The position numbers and the translations under genes were made by a program. 64,000 nucleotides of DNA, taken from contig NZ_JAGXFD010000001.1 of NCBI RefSeq assembly GCF_020148005.1, forward strand, positions 1,074,729 through 1,138,728, read 5' to 3'. A model generated the notes under the pieces. That model saw only the letters and a list, made by a program, of their open reading frames with translations. It searched no databases and had not been told where the DNA came from. This document shows positions 1 to 11,412 of this stretch, one piece after another (the stretch's first letter is position 1; each line of letters begins with the position of its first letter). The DNA is from Modicisalibacter tunisiensis. GTDB taxonomy: Bacteria > Pseudomonadota > Gammaproteobacteria > Pseudomonadales > Halomonadaceae.

Positions 1-227
1 TTGAGCGCTTCCTGAAGCTGATAGCCGCAGTCGCAGCGCATCGAGAACAGGGCGTCCCCGGTCAGGCATTCCGAGTGCACGCGGCCCAGCACGGGCTCGC
101 CGGCCGCCACATCGCCGAGCGTCAGGGCGACGTGATCCTTGCCGGTAGCCTCGTCCTCGAAGCCGTGCATGGTAAAGGTGGCCCAGGGGGTGGGGAGCCT
201 GGAGGCGGCGATGAAGCGAATCGTCAC
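1..227 (-). CDS. ribA: GTP cyclohydrolase II, N-terminal part (cut by window edge)
   Basis: RibA opens the imidazole ring of GTP to give the diaminopyrimidine precursor of riboflavin, with release of formate and pyrophosphate, in the cytosol. The first 75 codons are present; the rest lies off the left edge. The visible part holds the motif [13 protein letters not shown] and zinc-ligand cysteines at residues 54, 65 and 67 (C-x10-C-x-C), the same numbers as in the E. coli enzyme. The start is a GTG at 227; no in-frame ATG gives a family-like N-terminus. It is divergent from hemE, with 172 bp between them. Identity is confident; the start codon less so. Confidence 0.88.
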   Translation of the reverse strand, partial: MTIRFIAASRLPTPWATFTMHGFEDEATGKDHVALTLGDVAAGEPVLGRVHSECLTGDALFSMRCDCGYQLQEAL

Positions 228-364
228 GGTAACCCTCGACTGCGGACCGGCGGGGCACCAGCGCCCGGCCGATGAAGACGCTCATGATAGCAGGATCGCC
301 GGGCGAGCTCATCCGGTGCGGTGGGGCACAGGGCCGCATGGCTCGCCCCGCGGCGCGCATCCGT

Positions 365-370
365 TACAAT
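365..370 (+). promoter_or_regulatory. Possible -10 box of the hemE promoter
   Basis: TACAAT lies 30 bases before the hemE start in the otherwise GC-rich ribA-hemE gap. No good -35 box is visible 17 bases upstream, so this is a weak call. Confidence 0.3.
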
Positions 371-399
371 GAGCCAAATCCGCCAGCAGCGAGAGCCCC

Positions 400-1467
400 A
401 TGGAACTCAAGAACGATCGCCTATTGCGCGCCCTGGCCCGCCAGCCGGTGGACCGCACCCCGGTGTGGATGATGCGTCAGGCCGGGCGCTACCTGCCCGA
501 ATATCGCCGGGTGCGCGGCGAGGCGGGCAGCTTCATGGACCTGTGCCGGGATACCGCGCGGGCCTGCGAGGTGACGCTGCAGCCGCTCGAGCGCTACCCG
601 CTGGATGCCGCGATCCTGTTCTCCGACATCCTGACCATCCCCGACGCCATGGGGCTGGGTCTGTATTTCGAGACCGGCGAGGGGCCCAAGTTCAGAAAGC
701 CGGTGCGCAGCCAGGCCGAGGTCGAGGCGCTGCGCCTGCCCGACGCCGAGCGCGACCTGGACTACGTCATGAACGCGGTGAGCACGATCCGCCGCGAGCT
801 CAACGGCCGGGTACCGCTGATCGGCTTCTCGGGCAGCCCCTGGACGCTCGCCACCTACATGGTCGAGGGCGGCTCGAGCAAGGACTTCCGCCACGTCAAG
901 GGCATGCTCTACGGCAACCCGGAAGCCATGCACCAGCTGCTCGACCTGCTGGCCCACGCCGTGACCGACTACCTCAACGCCCAGATCCGGGCCGGTGCCC
1001 AGGTGGTGCAGATCTTCGACACCTGGGGCGGCGCCCTGTCGACTCCGGCCTATCTGGAGTTCTCGCTGCGCTACATGGAGCAGATCGTCGCCGGGCTGAT
1101 TCGCGAGCACGACGGGCGGCGCGTGCCGGTGATCCTGTTCACCAAGAACGGCGGCCAGTGGCTCGAGCACATCGCCGCCACCGGCGCCGACGCTCTGGGG
1201 CTCGACTGGACCACCGAGCTGGCCGACGCCCGCGCCCGGGTCGGCCACCGGGTCGCCCTGCAGGGCAATCTCGACCCCAGCGTGCTGTTCGCCCGGCCGG
1301 CGGCGATCCGCGCCGAGGTGGCGCGCATCCTCGACAGCTACGGCCTCGGTGCCGGGCATGTCTTCAACCTGGGGCACGGCATCAGCCAGCACACCGACCC
1401 GCAGCGGGTCAGCGACTTCCTCGAGGCACTCCACGAGCTGAGCCCCGCCTATCATCCGCAGGACTGA
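400..1467 (+). CDS. hemE: Uroporphyrinogen decarboxylase
   Basis: HemE removes the four acetate carboxyl groups of uroporphyrinogen III to give coproporphyrinogen III in haem synthesis; it is a cytosolic, cofactor-free enzyme. The 355-residue length matches the family (354 in E. coli). The signature [13 protein letters not shown] is at residues 24-36 and the catalytic aspartate region LFSDIL is around residue 76. The C-terminal [10 protein letters not shown] motif is also present. The ATG at 400 is preceded by a purine-rich stretch (gcagcgagag). A VanZ-like gene starts 4 bases after the stop, so the two are probably cotranscribed. Confidence 0.97.
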   Translation: MELKNDRLLRALARQPVDRTPVWMMRQAGRYLPEYRRVRGEAGSFMDLCRDTARACEVTLQPLERYPLDAAILFSDILTIPDAMGLGLYFETGEGPKFRKPVRSQAEVEALRLPDAERDLDYVMNAVSTIRRELNGRVPLIGFSGSPWTLATYMVEGGSSKDFRHVKGMLYGNPEAMHQLLDLLAHAVTDYLNAQIRAGAQVVQIFDTWGGALSTPAYLEFSLRYMEQIVAGLIREHDGRRVPVILFTKNGGQWLEHIAATGADALGLDWTTELADARARVGHRVALQGNLDPSVLFARPAAIRAEVARILDSYGLGAGHVFNLGHGISQHTDPQRVSDFLEALHELSPAYHPQD

Positions 1468-1471
1468 CGGC

Positions 1472-1825
1472 GTGGCGAGGCGCACCGTCTGGGGGCTGGC
1501 CGCGCTGAGCGTCGCCGTGGCCATCGCCTGGGGCAGCCTGGTCCCGGCCGATGCGCTGCCCCCGGACCTGCCGTGGGACAAGCTCAACCACCTGGCGGCC
1601 TACGCCGGGCTGGCCGGGGCGCTGGGCCTGGCCGGCCGGCGATTGCCGGTCGCCGGCACTGCCGCCGTCCTCTATGGCGTGCTCATCGAACTGGCCCAGC
1701 TCGGCGTGCCCGGCCGGGCCGGCGGCGACCCGCTGGATATCCTCGCCAACACCCTGGGTGTGCTGCTCGCCTGTGGCGGCTTGCTGGCCTGGCGTCGGCG
1801 GCCCGTGTCCCGAGGCCGGTCCTGA
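1472..1825 (+). CDS. VanZ-like family small membrane protein
   Basis: This 117-residue protein has three to four hydrophobic segments and the VanZ-family pattern: WDKLNHLAAYAGLA (residues 29-42), a GVLIELAQ segment near residue 70, and GGDPLDILANTLGVLL near residue 85. VanZ itself gives teicoplanin resistance in Gram-positives, but most proteobacterial members have no known role. It starts with GTG 4 bases after hemE, which suggests translation in the hemE operon. Family assignment is good; function is unknown. Confidence 0.75.
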   Translation: MARRTVWGLAALSVAVAIAWGSLVPADALPPDLPWDKLNHLAAYAGLAGALGLAGRRLPVAGTAAVLYGVLIELAQLGVPGRAGGDPLDILANTLGVLLACGGLLAWRRRPVSRGRS

Positions 1826-1841
1826 GATCGTTCCTCACCCC

Positions 1842-2771
1842 TCACCCCTGCAGCAGATACAGGCACAGCGACAGCGTGAGCAGCGAACCGAGCGTCGTCA
1901 GCAGGATGGTGCGCGAGACCACCGCGGCCTCGCGCTGGTAGAACTCCGCCAGCATGAACGGCCCCGTGCCGGTGGGCAGGGCGCTCATCAGCAGCGCCGA
2001 CTGCGCCCAGAGCGGCGGCAGGGCGAAGACGTGGTAGGCCAGCACCCAGGTGATCAGCGGGTGGGCGACCAGCTTGAGGCCGACCAGCCCCAGGGTGCCC
2101 TGGGCCGTGCCGGGCTGGCGGCGGGCCAGGAACAGCCCCAGCGAGACCAGCGCAGCGGGGGTGGTGGCGTCGCCGAGCAGACGCAGGAAGGTGTCGGCGG
2201 CGTGGGGCAGCGACAGGCCACCGATCGCCCACAGGGCGCCGAGGATCGGCGAGACCACCAGCGGGTTGCGGGCCAGCGCCCTGCCCACCTTGAGGCCGGC
2301 GCGGGCCGCGGAGCGTTCGCTCTGCAGCCCCACCTCGATGCACACCACAGCCAGGCCGAACAGCACGCAGGCCACGAACAGCGTGGCGATCAGCGCCGGC
2401 TCCAGGCCGGGGTCGCCCAGCACCAGCAGGCTCAGCGGGATGCCCACGTAACCGGTGTTGGCGTAGGCGGCGCCCAGGGCGTCGATGCTGGCATCCACCA
2501 GATGGCGTGTCGCGCGCCGCCGGTAGACGAGGGTCAGGGCGAAGATGGCCAGTGTGCCGATGGCGACCACGGCGATGAACTCGGGGTGCCAGACCTCCGC
2601 CCAGGTCGCCGTGGCCGTGGCGCGAAACAGCAGTGCCGGCAGGCACAGCCAGACGACGAAGCGGTTGAGCTCCGAGGCGGCGGTCTCGCCCAGCCGTTCG
2701 GTGCGGCGGCACACGTAGCCCACCAGGATCAGCCCGAAGATGGGCAGGATGACATTGACGACCGACGACAT
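1842..2771 (-). CDS. AEC family (auxin efflux carrier-like) transporter
   Basis: The 309-residue protein has about ten hydrophobic segments, an N-terminal run VNVILPIFGLILVGYVCRR and the conserved AYANTGYVGIPLSLLV segment near residue 135, both typical of the AEC/malonate-type permease family. Bacterial members move small organic anions or amino acids across the inner membrane; the substrate cannot be read from the sequence. It is convergent with the hemE-VanZ pair (16 bases between stops). The upstream gap to the next gene (2772-2943) holds no further gene that I can support. Confidence 0.82.
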   Translation of the reverse strand: MSSVVNVILPIFGLILVGYVCRRTERLGETAASELNRFVVWLCLPALLFRATATATWAEVWHPEFIAVVAIGTLAIFALTLVYRRRATRHLVDASIDALGAAYANTGYVGIPLSLLVLGDPGLEPALIATLFVACVLFGLAVVCIEVGLQSERSAARAGLKVGRALARNPLVVSPILGALWAIGGLSLPHAADTFLRLLGDATTPAALVSLGLFLARRQPGTAQGTLGLVGLKLVAHPLITWVLAYHVFALPPLWAQSALLMSALPTGTGPFMLAEFYQREAAVVSRTILLTTLGSLLTLSLCLYLLQG

Positions 2772-2943
2772 TGGCGCAGCTTCCCCATCGTGTTGCGTGG
2801 CGCCACCCTGGCGGGCAGGGCGGCGCCGCCCGACGGGGCCGGTGCGGCGCGAGGTGTTCCGTCGGCTGGCAGAAAGCTTTCTAGCCTAAGGGGGTTTGCT
2901 CACGTCGTCCATGTCGGCGGGGAGAAGCGCCGCTGCGAGCGTC

Positions 2944-3396
2944 TCAGCCTCCGGCCGCCCTGGGCGAGTCATCGTCGGCGCCGTGCAGGCGTGTTTTGAG
3001 CGAGGGCTCGCGGCGGGTGACGCGGGGCTCGCCCACCGCCTCGGCCGGGGCGACCGGCGAGACGGCGTTGACCCAGCGCTGCTCGGGGTCGTGAACCGCC
3101 GGGCGGCGGTCGATCGCCCGGGTCATCACCGCACCGGGGCCGTGCGGGTCGCTCAGGCGGTGCGGCAGCATCAGCAGTTCGGCGAGCAGGCGCACACCGA
3201 CGCTGGCCAGCAGCCAGAGGCTGACGGCCATCACCCAGCTCGGCCAGCCCGCCACCCAGCCGTCCCGGCTCAGGGCCGGGGCGTGGAGCGCCAGCCAGCC
3301 CAGCGCGGTGACGAGCAGGGCCAGCTGGGCCGTGACATGACAGAGCACCAGGGTGCGTCGCGGCAGGGGGCGGCGCAGCAGCAGGAAGTCGCGCAT
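2944..3396 (-). CDS. Small two-helix membrane protein, possibly DUF4282-like
   Basis: The start is taken at the ATG at 3396 (MRDFLLLRRPLPRR) because a GGAGAG Shine-Dalgarno lies just upstream; a longer open frame reaches 3531 but its extra residues look like non-coding sequence. The 150-residue product has two hydrophobic segments (about 18-36 and 48-66), followed by ASVGVRLLAELLMLPHRL, which resembles the G-x-R-x-x-x-E-x-x-x-x-x-x-R-L signature of DUF4282 membrane proteins. The C-terminal half is hydrophilic and probably disordered. No function is known. Confidence 0.55.
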   Translation of the reverse strand: MRDFLLLRRPLPRRTLVLCHVTAQLALLVTALGWLALHAPALSRDGWVAGWPSWVMAVSLWLLASVGVRLLAELLMLPHRLSDPHGPGAVMTRAIDRRPAVHDPEQRWVNAVSPVAPAEAVGEPRVTRREPSLKTRLHGADDDSPRAAGG

Positions 3397-3547
3397 CGTG
3401 GATCTCTCTCCTTGGTCATCGCGTCTTGCAGGGCGCCCCGGGGCGCCGGGACGGGCGACGCGGTCGCGGTCCGGCAGTCCCTGCCGGTTAGTTGATACTA
3501 ACACCGCGGCCGTGTCGGCGCGAAATCCCACGATGGGCGACGACGAT

Positions 3548-4122
3548 TCACTCCCGGTGCGGCGATTCCTCCTGTTCCTGCGGGTCGCGTCCGCTGCCGG
3601 CGCGCCGGGGCGGCAGGTCGGCGCCCTCCTCGGGGTCGGGACGCGAGCCCTCCGCGGGGCCCGGCGACGAATCCGCCGCCGCCTGCAGCTCGCCGGTGAA
3701 GGCCTTGAGCCCCTCCAGCAGCGGACTCAGCGAGTGCCACAGCGCCTCGTCGTGGAGCAGGTCCTTGACGCCCAGCACGCCGGGCGCCGGATAGGCCTCG
3801 CGGGCTTCCTCGCGGGAGGCGGCGCTGATGCCCCGGGCGGCGGCGTCGAGCCAGCGCTGCAGGTCCTCCGGCGGCACCCGGCCGAGGGTGCGCAGCAGCA
3901 CGAAGAGGTTGGCGCCGCCACGCACGCCGCCCTCGCTTTCGAGTTCCCCCGCGATCAGCCGCGAGGTTTCCGGCAGCGACTCGAGGGCGTCGTTGAGCAG
4001 GCGGAAGATCTGGCGGCGGTGCAGGTTGTCGATCAGCCGCGCGAGTTCGTCGTGGGCGTCGGGCGCCGTCTTGCCGCCGAGGGCGCCGGCGGGGACGCGG
4101 TCGGACTTGATTGCCTGGGCCA

Positions 4123-4123
<1 letters not shown>
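3548..4123 (-). CDS. DUF1641 protein, formate dehydrogenase partner (YrhD-like)
   Basis: This 191-residue protein starts inside the stop codon of the formate dehydrogenase gene (TGATG, one shared base at 4123), so the two are translationally coupled. Residues 25-135 are a helical DUF1641 region with LARLIDNLHRRQIFRLLNDA and a helix starting GVKDLLHDEALWHSLSPLLEGLKAF. The last 45 residues are acidic, proline-rich and low in complexity. DUF1641 genes regularly sit beside molybdenum formate dehydrogenases of the Bacillus YrhE type. The pairing suggests an accessory or bridging subunit; the actual role is not known. Confidence 0.8.
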
Positions 4124-7101
<2,978 letters not shown>

Positions 7102-7241
7102 GGTGGTTGCTCCCTTCCAGAGAGACACGGTCGGGCCGGACGTCGGTATCCGGTCGCGTATCGGTATCGGAATCCATTCAGCCTTTCAGTAAAGAGGCTC
7201 GCGGGCGGGCTCGCCATAGGGGAAAACCCCGGGTCGAGCGA

Positions 7242-7389
7242 CTAGGCTTTGTCTGAAAACTGGCTGCGCTCGATCATGCTGCGTTAAAAATCAGCTCAAA
7301 ATACTCATTTACACCTCGTAAACTCCGCTTTTTCGCTGATTTTTGCCTTGCCTGATCGTCGCTCGCCGACTTTTCGGACAAACCCTAGG
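7242..7389. repeat. MITE-like 148-bp imperfect palindrome
   Basis: The ends are inverted repeats: CTAGGCTTTGTCTGAAAA on the left, and CTAGGGTTTGTCCGAAAA read from the right. The arms share AAAAATCAGC in inverted copies, and the centre is the small palindrome TTTACACCTCGTAAA. The element is AT-richer than its surroundings and has no coding capacity. It sits between the formate dehydrogenase start and the response regulator, and fills most of the 346-bp gap. Size, terminal repeats and dyad symmetry suggest a non-autonomous mobile element or a very large hairpin; no target duplication is obvious. Confidence 0.65.
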
Positions 7390-7447
7390 CTGAACGGACG
7401 CCGACTGTGTCGGCGTCGTGCCATGGACGGGACACCGAGGAACTGCC

Positions 7448-8068
7448 ATGCCAATCACCCCCACGGTTCACCTCGTCGAGAGCGGCCTGGCGCCGCTGGC
7501 GCTGCCCGAGGCGTGGGCGCGTCGGCTGCCCTGGCCGCTGCGGCGCCATGCCAGCGGCCGCGACTTCCTGAACGCCTGGCACCCCGGAGCGGACGAGGCC
7601 GCCTGCCTGGTCTGCGAGCTGCGCCTGCCCACCATGACCGGCCTCGAGCTGCAGCGCCGCCTGGCGGCGCGGGACGCCGAGACACCGCCGATACTGCTGC
7701 TGGCCGGGCGCGACGATGCCGTGCTCGGGCTCGAGGCGATGCGCGCCGGCGCGGCGGATGTGCTGCTGCGGCCCGTCGATGGCGAGCGGCTTCGCGAGCG
7801 GGTCTGCCGGGCGGTGCAGCATCACCTGGCGCGGCGTCGTTCGCGGCATTGCCGGCGCGTCATGCGTGAACGCCTGGCGCGCCTGACCGCCCGCGAGCAC
7901 GAGGTGCTCGAGCATGTCGTCGACGGCGCCACCAGCAAGGCGATCGCCGCGAGGCTCGGCATCAGCCCCAAGACGGTCGAGCTGCATCGCGCGCACATCA
8001 TGACCAAGTTCGAGGTGGGCTCGCTGGCGGCCCTGGTGCGCGGCTGGATGCTCTGCGAGGCGCCGTGA
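7448..8068 (+). CDS. FixJ/NarL-type response regulator with degenerate receiver domain
   Basis: The 206-residue protein has an N-terminal CheY-like domain (about 5-120) and a C-terminal LuxR-type helix-turn-helix (about 145-200, LTAREHEVLEHVVDGATSKA then ARLGISPKTVELHRAHIM). The receiver fold is recognisable (CELRLPTMTGLELQRRL), but the phosphoacceptor Asp is Glu57, the switch Thr/Ser is Ala86, the conserved Lys is Arg108 and the acidic pair is Glu11-Ser12. It therefore probably does not use normal phosphotransfer. No histidine kinase is nearby. ATG 7448 is chosen for its GAGGA Shine-Dalgarno; an upstream ATG at 7418 lacks one. Confidence 0.85.
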   Translation: MPITPTVHLVESGLAPLALPEAWARRLPWPLRRHASGRDFLNAWHPGADEAACLVCELRLPTMTGLELQRRLAARDAETPPILLLAGRDDAVLGLEAMRAGAADVLLRPVDGERLRERVCRAVQHHLARRRSRHCRRVMRERLARLTAREHEVLEHVVDGATSKAIAARLGISPKTVELHRAHIMTKFEVGSLAALVRGWMLCEAP

Positions 8069-8242
8069 AGGGCCATCGCGGCCGGCAGCGCGCGTCGACG
8101 TTGCTTGGCGTATCGCTATCGCCCATCCTGAAGGGGAAGGCCGCCCGGGAGGGGCGGTGTGCCCGTTCAGTCGCCGTCCCCTATGTCGGGGCGGCGTGCC
8201 ATCGACGCTGAGCCAGCGGTTATCACGGAACAAGGAGACTCC

Positions 8243-8671
8243 ATGAGCACCACCTACATCATCGCCACCGACGCGGCCCGCGCCCGGGTCTTCGCCCACG
8301 CCGCCGGCGTGATGCGCGAAGTCGAGGATCTGGTCCATCCCGAGAGTCGCGAGCACATCGGCGACCTGCGCACCGGCGGCAAGGGCGACGCCGGCGGCGG
8401 CGCCCACCTGCGTCAGACCGGCAACGCCGACGCCACCCTGGAAAAGCACGCCATGTTCTTCGCCAAGGAAGTGGCCCATTACCTCAAGCAGGCCCGCTCA
8501 CAGGGCAAGGCGGACCACTTCGTGATCATCGCCGAGCCGCGCTTCCTCGGTCAGCTGCGCGACAAGCTCGACGACGCGACACGCAAGCTGGTGGTCAAGG
8601 AGCTCGACAAGGACCTGTCCAAGGCGACCAAGGAGCAGATCGCCGAGACGCTGGGCAAGCCCTACGCCTGA
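8243..8671 (+). CDS. Host attachment protein family (plant/host-attachment-like)
   Basis: The 142-residue protein matches the family annotated as protein required for attachment to host cells: N-terminal TYIIATDAARARVFAH, a central Gly-rich GGKGDAGGGAHLR segment, then FAKEVAHYLKQARSQGKADH and LVVKELDKDLSKAT near the C-terminus. The fold resembles a release-factor eRF1-like nuclease-type domain, and in free-living bacteria the name is misleading; it is often stress-associated. It has no signal peptide, so it is cytosolic. An AAGGAG Shine-Dalgarno precedes ATG 8243. It stands alone, with a strong hairpin 24 bases after its stop. Confidence 0.8.
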   Translation: MSTTYIIATDAARARVFAHAAGVMREVEDLVHPESREHIGDLRTGGKGDAGGGAHLRQTGNADATLEKHAMFFAKEVAHYLKQARSQGKADHFVIIAEPRFLGQLRDKLDDATRKLVVKELDKDLSKATKEQIAETLGKPYA

Positions 8672-8694
8672 CGCGGGCCGTCTTCCAGCCTTCT

Positions 8695-8720
8695 CGTCGC
8701 CGGCCCGAGGGCCGGCGACG
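8695..8720 (+). terminator. Hairpin terminator after the host attachment gene
   Basis: The arms CGTCGCCGGCCC and GGGCCGGCGACG pair perfectly around a two-base loop, followed by tcgtttg, a short T-containing tail. Confidence 0.6.
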
Positions 8721-8753
8721 TCGTTTGTGGGCATGTGATGCGCAGTTCTCGGC

Positions 8754-8780
8754 TCAAGTTGCAGGGGTGTCCGCCGATAG
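8754..8780 (+). promoter_or_regulatory. Sigma-28 (FliA) promoter of the first chemoreceptor
   Basis: TCAAGTTG, 11 bases, then GCCGATAG: this fits the flagellar sigma-28 consensus TAAAGTTT-N11-GCCGATAA at 13 of 16 positions with exact spacing. It lies 73 bp before the MCP start. Confidence 0.75.
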
Positions 8781-8852
8781 TCGTGAAGGGTCCATGTGGC
8801 CCGAGCGATAACGAGAATGACCCTGACACTTCCGGCTTGAACGAGACCCCTG

Positions 8853-10727
8853 ATGACCTCCCTGAAACGACGACTGCAGGTGGCCTGTGTCGCCATCATC
8901 GCCGTCGCCATGCTGGCGGCAGGCGCGGTGAGTTACTTCACCATCCGCGCCCACTACGCAACGACCCTCGACGACAACCTGGCCACCCTGGTCGACGGCA
9001 ACCGTGACACCATCGAGACCTGGATCGACGATCGCCGTGCCATGATCGAAGCCGCCCGCAAGGCGGTGACTGACGACGCCATGAAGCCGGCGCTGGTCCA
9101 GCTGGCCGAGGCCGGCGGCTTCGAGATGACCTACGTGGGAACCCCGGAGGGACGCTTCGTCTCTTCCAACGGCTGGCAGCCGCCGGCGAAGTACGACCAC
9201 CGCGAGCGCGGCTGGTACAAGGCGGCCAAGGCCGCCGGTCACACCATCGTCTCCAAGCCTTACATCGACGCCAGCAGCGGCAAGCCGGTGGTGACTTTCG
9301 CCACCCCGGTCGAGCGCGACGGCAAGCTGTGGGGCGTGATCGGCGGCGACGTGATGATCGACAAGATCGCCGACACCGTCGCGGCGATCCAGCCGACCCC
9401 CGACAGCTTCGCCTTCCTGAGTACCGGCGATACCCTGATCGCCCACCCCGACAGCTCACTGACGCTCAAGCCGCTCTCCACGTTGAGCCAGTCGCTCGAC
9501 GGCGCGCTGCTGGATCGGCTGGCCGCGGGGGACGGATGGCAGGCGGTGAACATCGACGGCCGCACCAAGCGGCTGGCGGTGACGCCGATCGCCGGTACCG
9601 ACTGGCGACTGGGTGTCGCCCTCGACGAGACCCAGGCCACGGCCGGGCTGCAGGCCGTGCTGAATACCCTGCTGATCACGCTGGTCATCGCCACCGTGGC
9701 GGCCGCCATACTGCTGGGGCTGTGGCTCAAGCGTGCCCTGGCCGGGCTGGAGCGGGTGCGTGACGCCCTCGAGAATATCGCTTCCGGCAGCGGCGATCTG
9801 ACCCGGCGCCTGCCGGTTCAGGGGCGCGACGAGGTGGCGCGCATCGCCGACGGCTTCAACCATTTCGTCGACAAGCTCGAGCATGTGCTGATCGATGTGC
9901 GCGACAGCAGCGACTCGGTGAGCACCGCCTCCGCCGAGATCGCCCACGGTAGCCAGGATCTCTCGGCTCGCACCGAGTCGGCGGCGTCGAGCATCCAGGA
10001 GTCCTCGGCGTCGATGGAGCAGCTCGCCGGGACCGTCGAGCACACCGCCGACTCGGCGCGTCAGGCGGATCAGCTGGCCGCCTCGGCGGCGGACGTCGCC
10101 TCGCGGGGCGGCGAGGCGATGAGCGAGGTGGTGCAGACCATGGACGACATCGAGGCCTCGTCGCGGCAGATCGCCGAGATCGTCACGCTGATGGACGGCA
10201 TCGCCTTCCAGACCAACCTGCTGGCGCTCAACGCCTCGGTGGAGGCGGCCCGGGCCGGTGAGCAGGGCCGCGGTTTCGCGGTGGTGGCCGGCGAGGTTCG
10301 CCAGCTGGCCAGCCGCAGCGCCGATGCCTCGCGCCAGATCAAGGAACTGGTCGATACCTCTGCCGCCAAGACGCGCAGCGGCACCGAGCGGGTTCGGGCC
10401 GCGGGCGCGACCATGGACGAGATCGTCGACAGCGTGAAGCGGGTCACCGACGTGCTGGGCGAGATCAATGCCGCGACCCGCGAGCAGAGTCAGGGCATCG
10501 GCCAGGTCAATCAGGCGGTGGCCGACCTGGATCAGGCCACTCAGCAGAATGCGGCGATGGTCGAGCAGACCGCCACCGCGGCTGCCGAGCTCCAGGCCCA
10601 GGCGCGGCGGCTGGCCGCGGTCGTGGGCGGCTTCACGCTGAGCACCCGATCCCGCGAGGCGCTGCCAGGCGTCGGATCCACGGCGTCCTCGTCACCGGCG
10701 CCGCGGGCACTGACCGAGACGGTCTGA
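8853..10727 (+). CDS. Methyl-accepting chemotaxis protein, dCache amino-acid receptor
   Basis: The 624-residue chemoreceptor has TM1 (about 9-31), a periplasmic dCache_1 domain (about 33-270), TM2 (about 272-292), HAMP (about 293-345) and a cytoplasmic signalling domain with the kinase-contact tip around residues 450-485 ([20 protein letters not shown]). The sensor carries the amino-acid motif in full: Tyr114, Arg119, Trp121, Tyr122, Asp139 and Asp166, with the same spacing as in Pseudomonas PctA. It therefore probably senses amino acids and signals through CheW-CheA. No NWETF-like tail is present. Expression is probably under FliA from the promoter at 8754-8780. Confidence 0.93.
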   Translation: MTSLKRRLQVACVAIIAVAMLAAGAVSYFTIRAHYATTLDDNLATLVDGNRDTIETWIDDRRAMIEAARKAVTDDAMKPALVQLAEAGGFEMTYVGTPEGRFVSSNGWQPPAKYDHRERGWYKAAKAAGHTIVSKPYIDASSGKPVVTFATPVERDGKLWGVIGGDVMIDKIADTVAAIQPTPDSFAFLSTGDTLIAHPDSSLTLKPLSTLSQSLDGALLDRLAAGDGWQAVNIDGRTKRLAVTPIAGTDWRLGVALDETQATAGLQAVLNTLLITLVIATVAAAILLGLWLKRALAGLERVRDALENIASGSGDLTRRLPVQGRDEVARIADGFNHFVDKLEHVLIDVRDSSDSVSTASAEIAHGSQDLSARTESAASSIQESSASMEQLAGTVEHTADSARQADQLAASAADVASRGGEAMSEVVQTMDDIEASSRQIAEIVTLMDGIAFQTNLLALNASVEAARAGEQGRGFAVVAGEVRQLASRSADASRQIKELVDTSAAKTRSGTERVRAAGATMDEIVDSVKRVTDVLGEINAATREQSQGIGQVNQAVADLDQATQQNAAMVEQTATAAAELQAQARRLAAVVGGFTLSTRSREALPGVGSTASSSPAPRALTETV

Positions 10728-10769
10728 GGGGACAGCGGGCGGGTCGCGCCGGCGGCCCGCCCCACGCCG

Positions 10770-11267
10770 TCAGCCAAGCAACTGCGGGTTGGCCTGCCAG
10801 ACATGCCAGGTCAGCGCCGTGGCCAGCGAAACCCAGGCCAGGTAGGGCAGCAGCAGCGCCCCTGCCGGTCGACTCACCCGCCAGAAGGCGACCAGCGTCG
10901 CCGCGATCAGCCCCCACAGGGCGAGCGTGCCGACGAAGGCGGCGGCACCCAGGTGCCAGACGAAGAACAGCCAGCTCCACAAGGCATTGATTGCCAGCTG
11001 GATCAGAAATAGCATCAGTGCGCCTCGAGCATTGCGAAACCCCGCACGACGCCAGACCAGCCACGCGGCGATGGCCATCAGTGCATAGAGTGTCGTCCAC
11101 ACCGGGCCGAAGGCGGCGGCTGGTGGTGCCCAGGTCGGTTGCGCGAGGCGGGCGTAGAAGGTGGCGGCATTCACCGAGGCCACCGCGCCGATGCCGGCGG
11201 CGACGAAGCACACCACGAACCAGCCAAGGAGCCCGACGCCCTGACGGCGCCGTGAAAGTATGGGCAT
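10770..11267 (-). CDS. tspO: TspO/MBR family protein
   Basis: This is a five-helix membrane protein of 165 residues, the usual TspO length. The tryptophan-rich core is clear: QPTWAPPAAAFGPVWTTLY (about 43-61), INALWSWLFFVWHLG (about 93-107) and a last helix with ALTWHVWQANPQLLG. Family members bind tetrapyrroles and other hydrophobic ligands and are linked to oxidative and salt stress; the physiological ligand here is unknown. It is convergent with the first chemoreceptor; the 42-bp gap between the stops is a GC-rich inverted repeat without a T-run. Confidence 0.92.
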   Translation of the reverse strand: MPILSRRRQGVGLLGWFVVCFVAAGIGAVASVNAATFYARLAQPTWAPPAAAFGPVWTTLYALMAIAAWLVWRRAGFRNARGALMLFLIQLAINALWSWLFFVWHLGAAAFVGTLALWGLIAATLVAFWRVSRPAGALLLPYLAWVSLATALTWHVWQANPQLLG

Positions 11268-11313
11268 GAAACCTCCGTGTCCAAGGTTAAAGAGTAATTA
11301 GTATAATAATTGT

Positions 11314-11340
11314 TAAAGATTTTGGTTGTCCTGCCGATTC
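11314..11340 (+). promoter_or_regulatory. Sigma-28 (FliA) promoter of the second chemoreceptor
   Basis: TAAAGATT, 11 bases, then GCCGATTC: 14 of 16 positions agree with the sigma-28 consensus at exact spacing. It lies in an AT-rich stretch 73 bp before the MCP start, the same distance as at the first receptor. Confidence 0.8.
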
Positions 11341-11412
11341 TCTCCCCCGTGTATCCGTATCCCATTCAATCGGCTCGTGCATCCGCGAGGGGTGACGAGG
11401 GAGAACAGACTC

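Noticed and set aside
10728-10769. A bidirectional terminator between the first chemoreceptor and tspO
   Set aside because: A GC-rich inverted repeat is present but neither side has a T-run, so termination is not supported.
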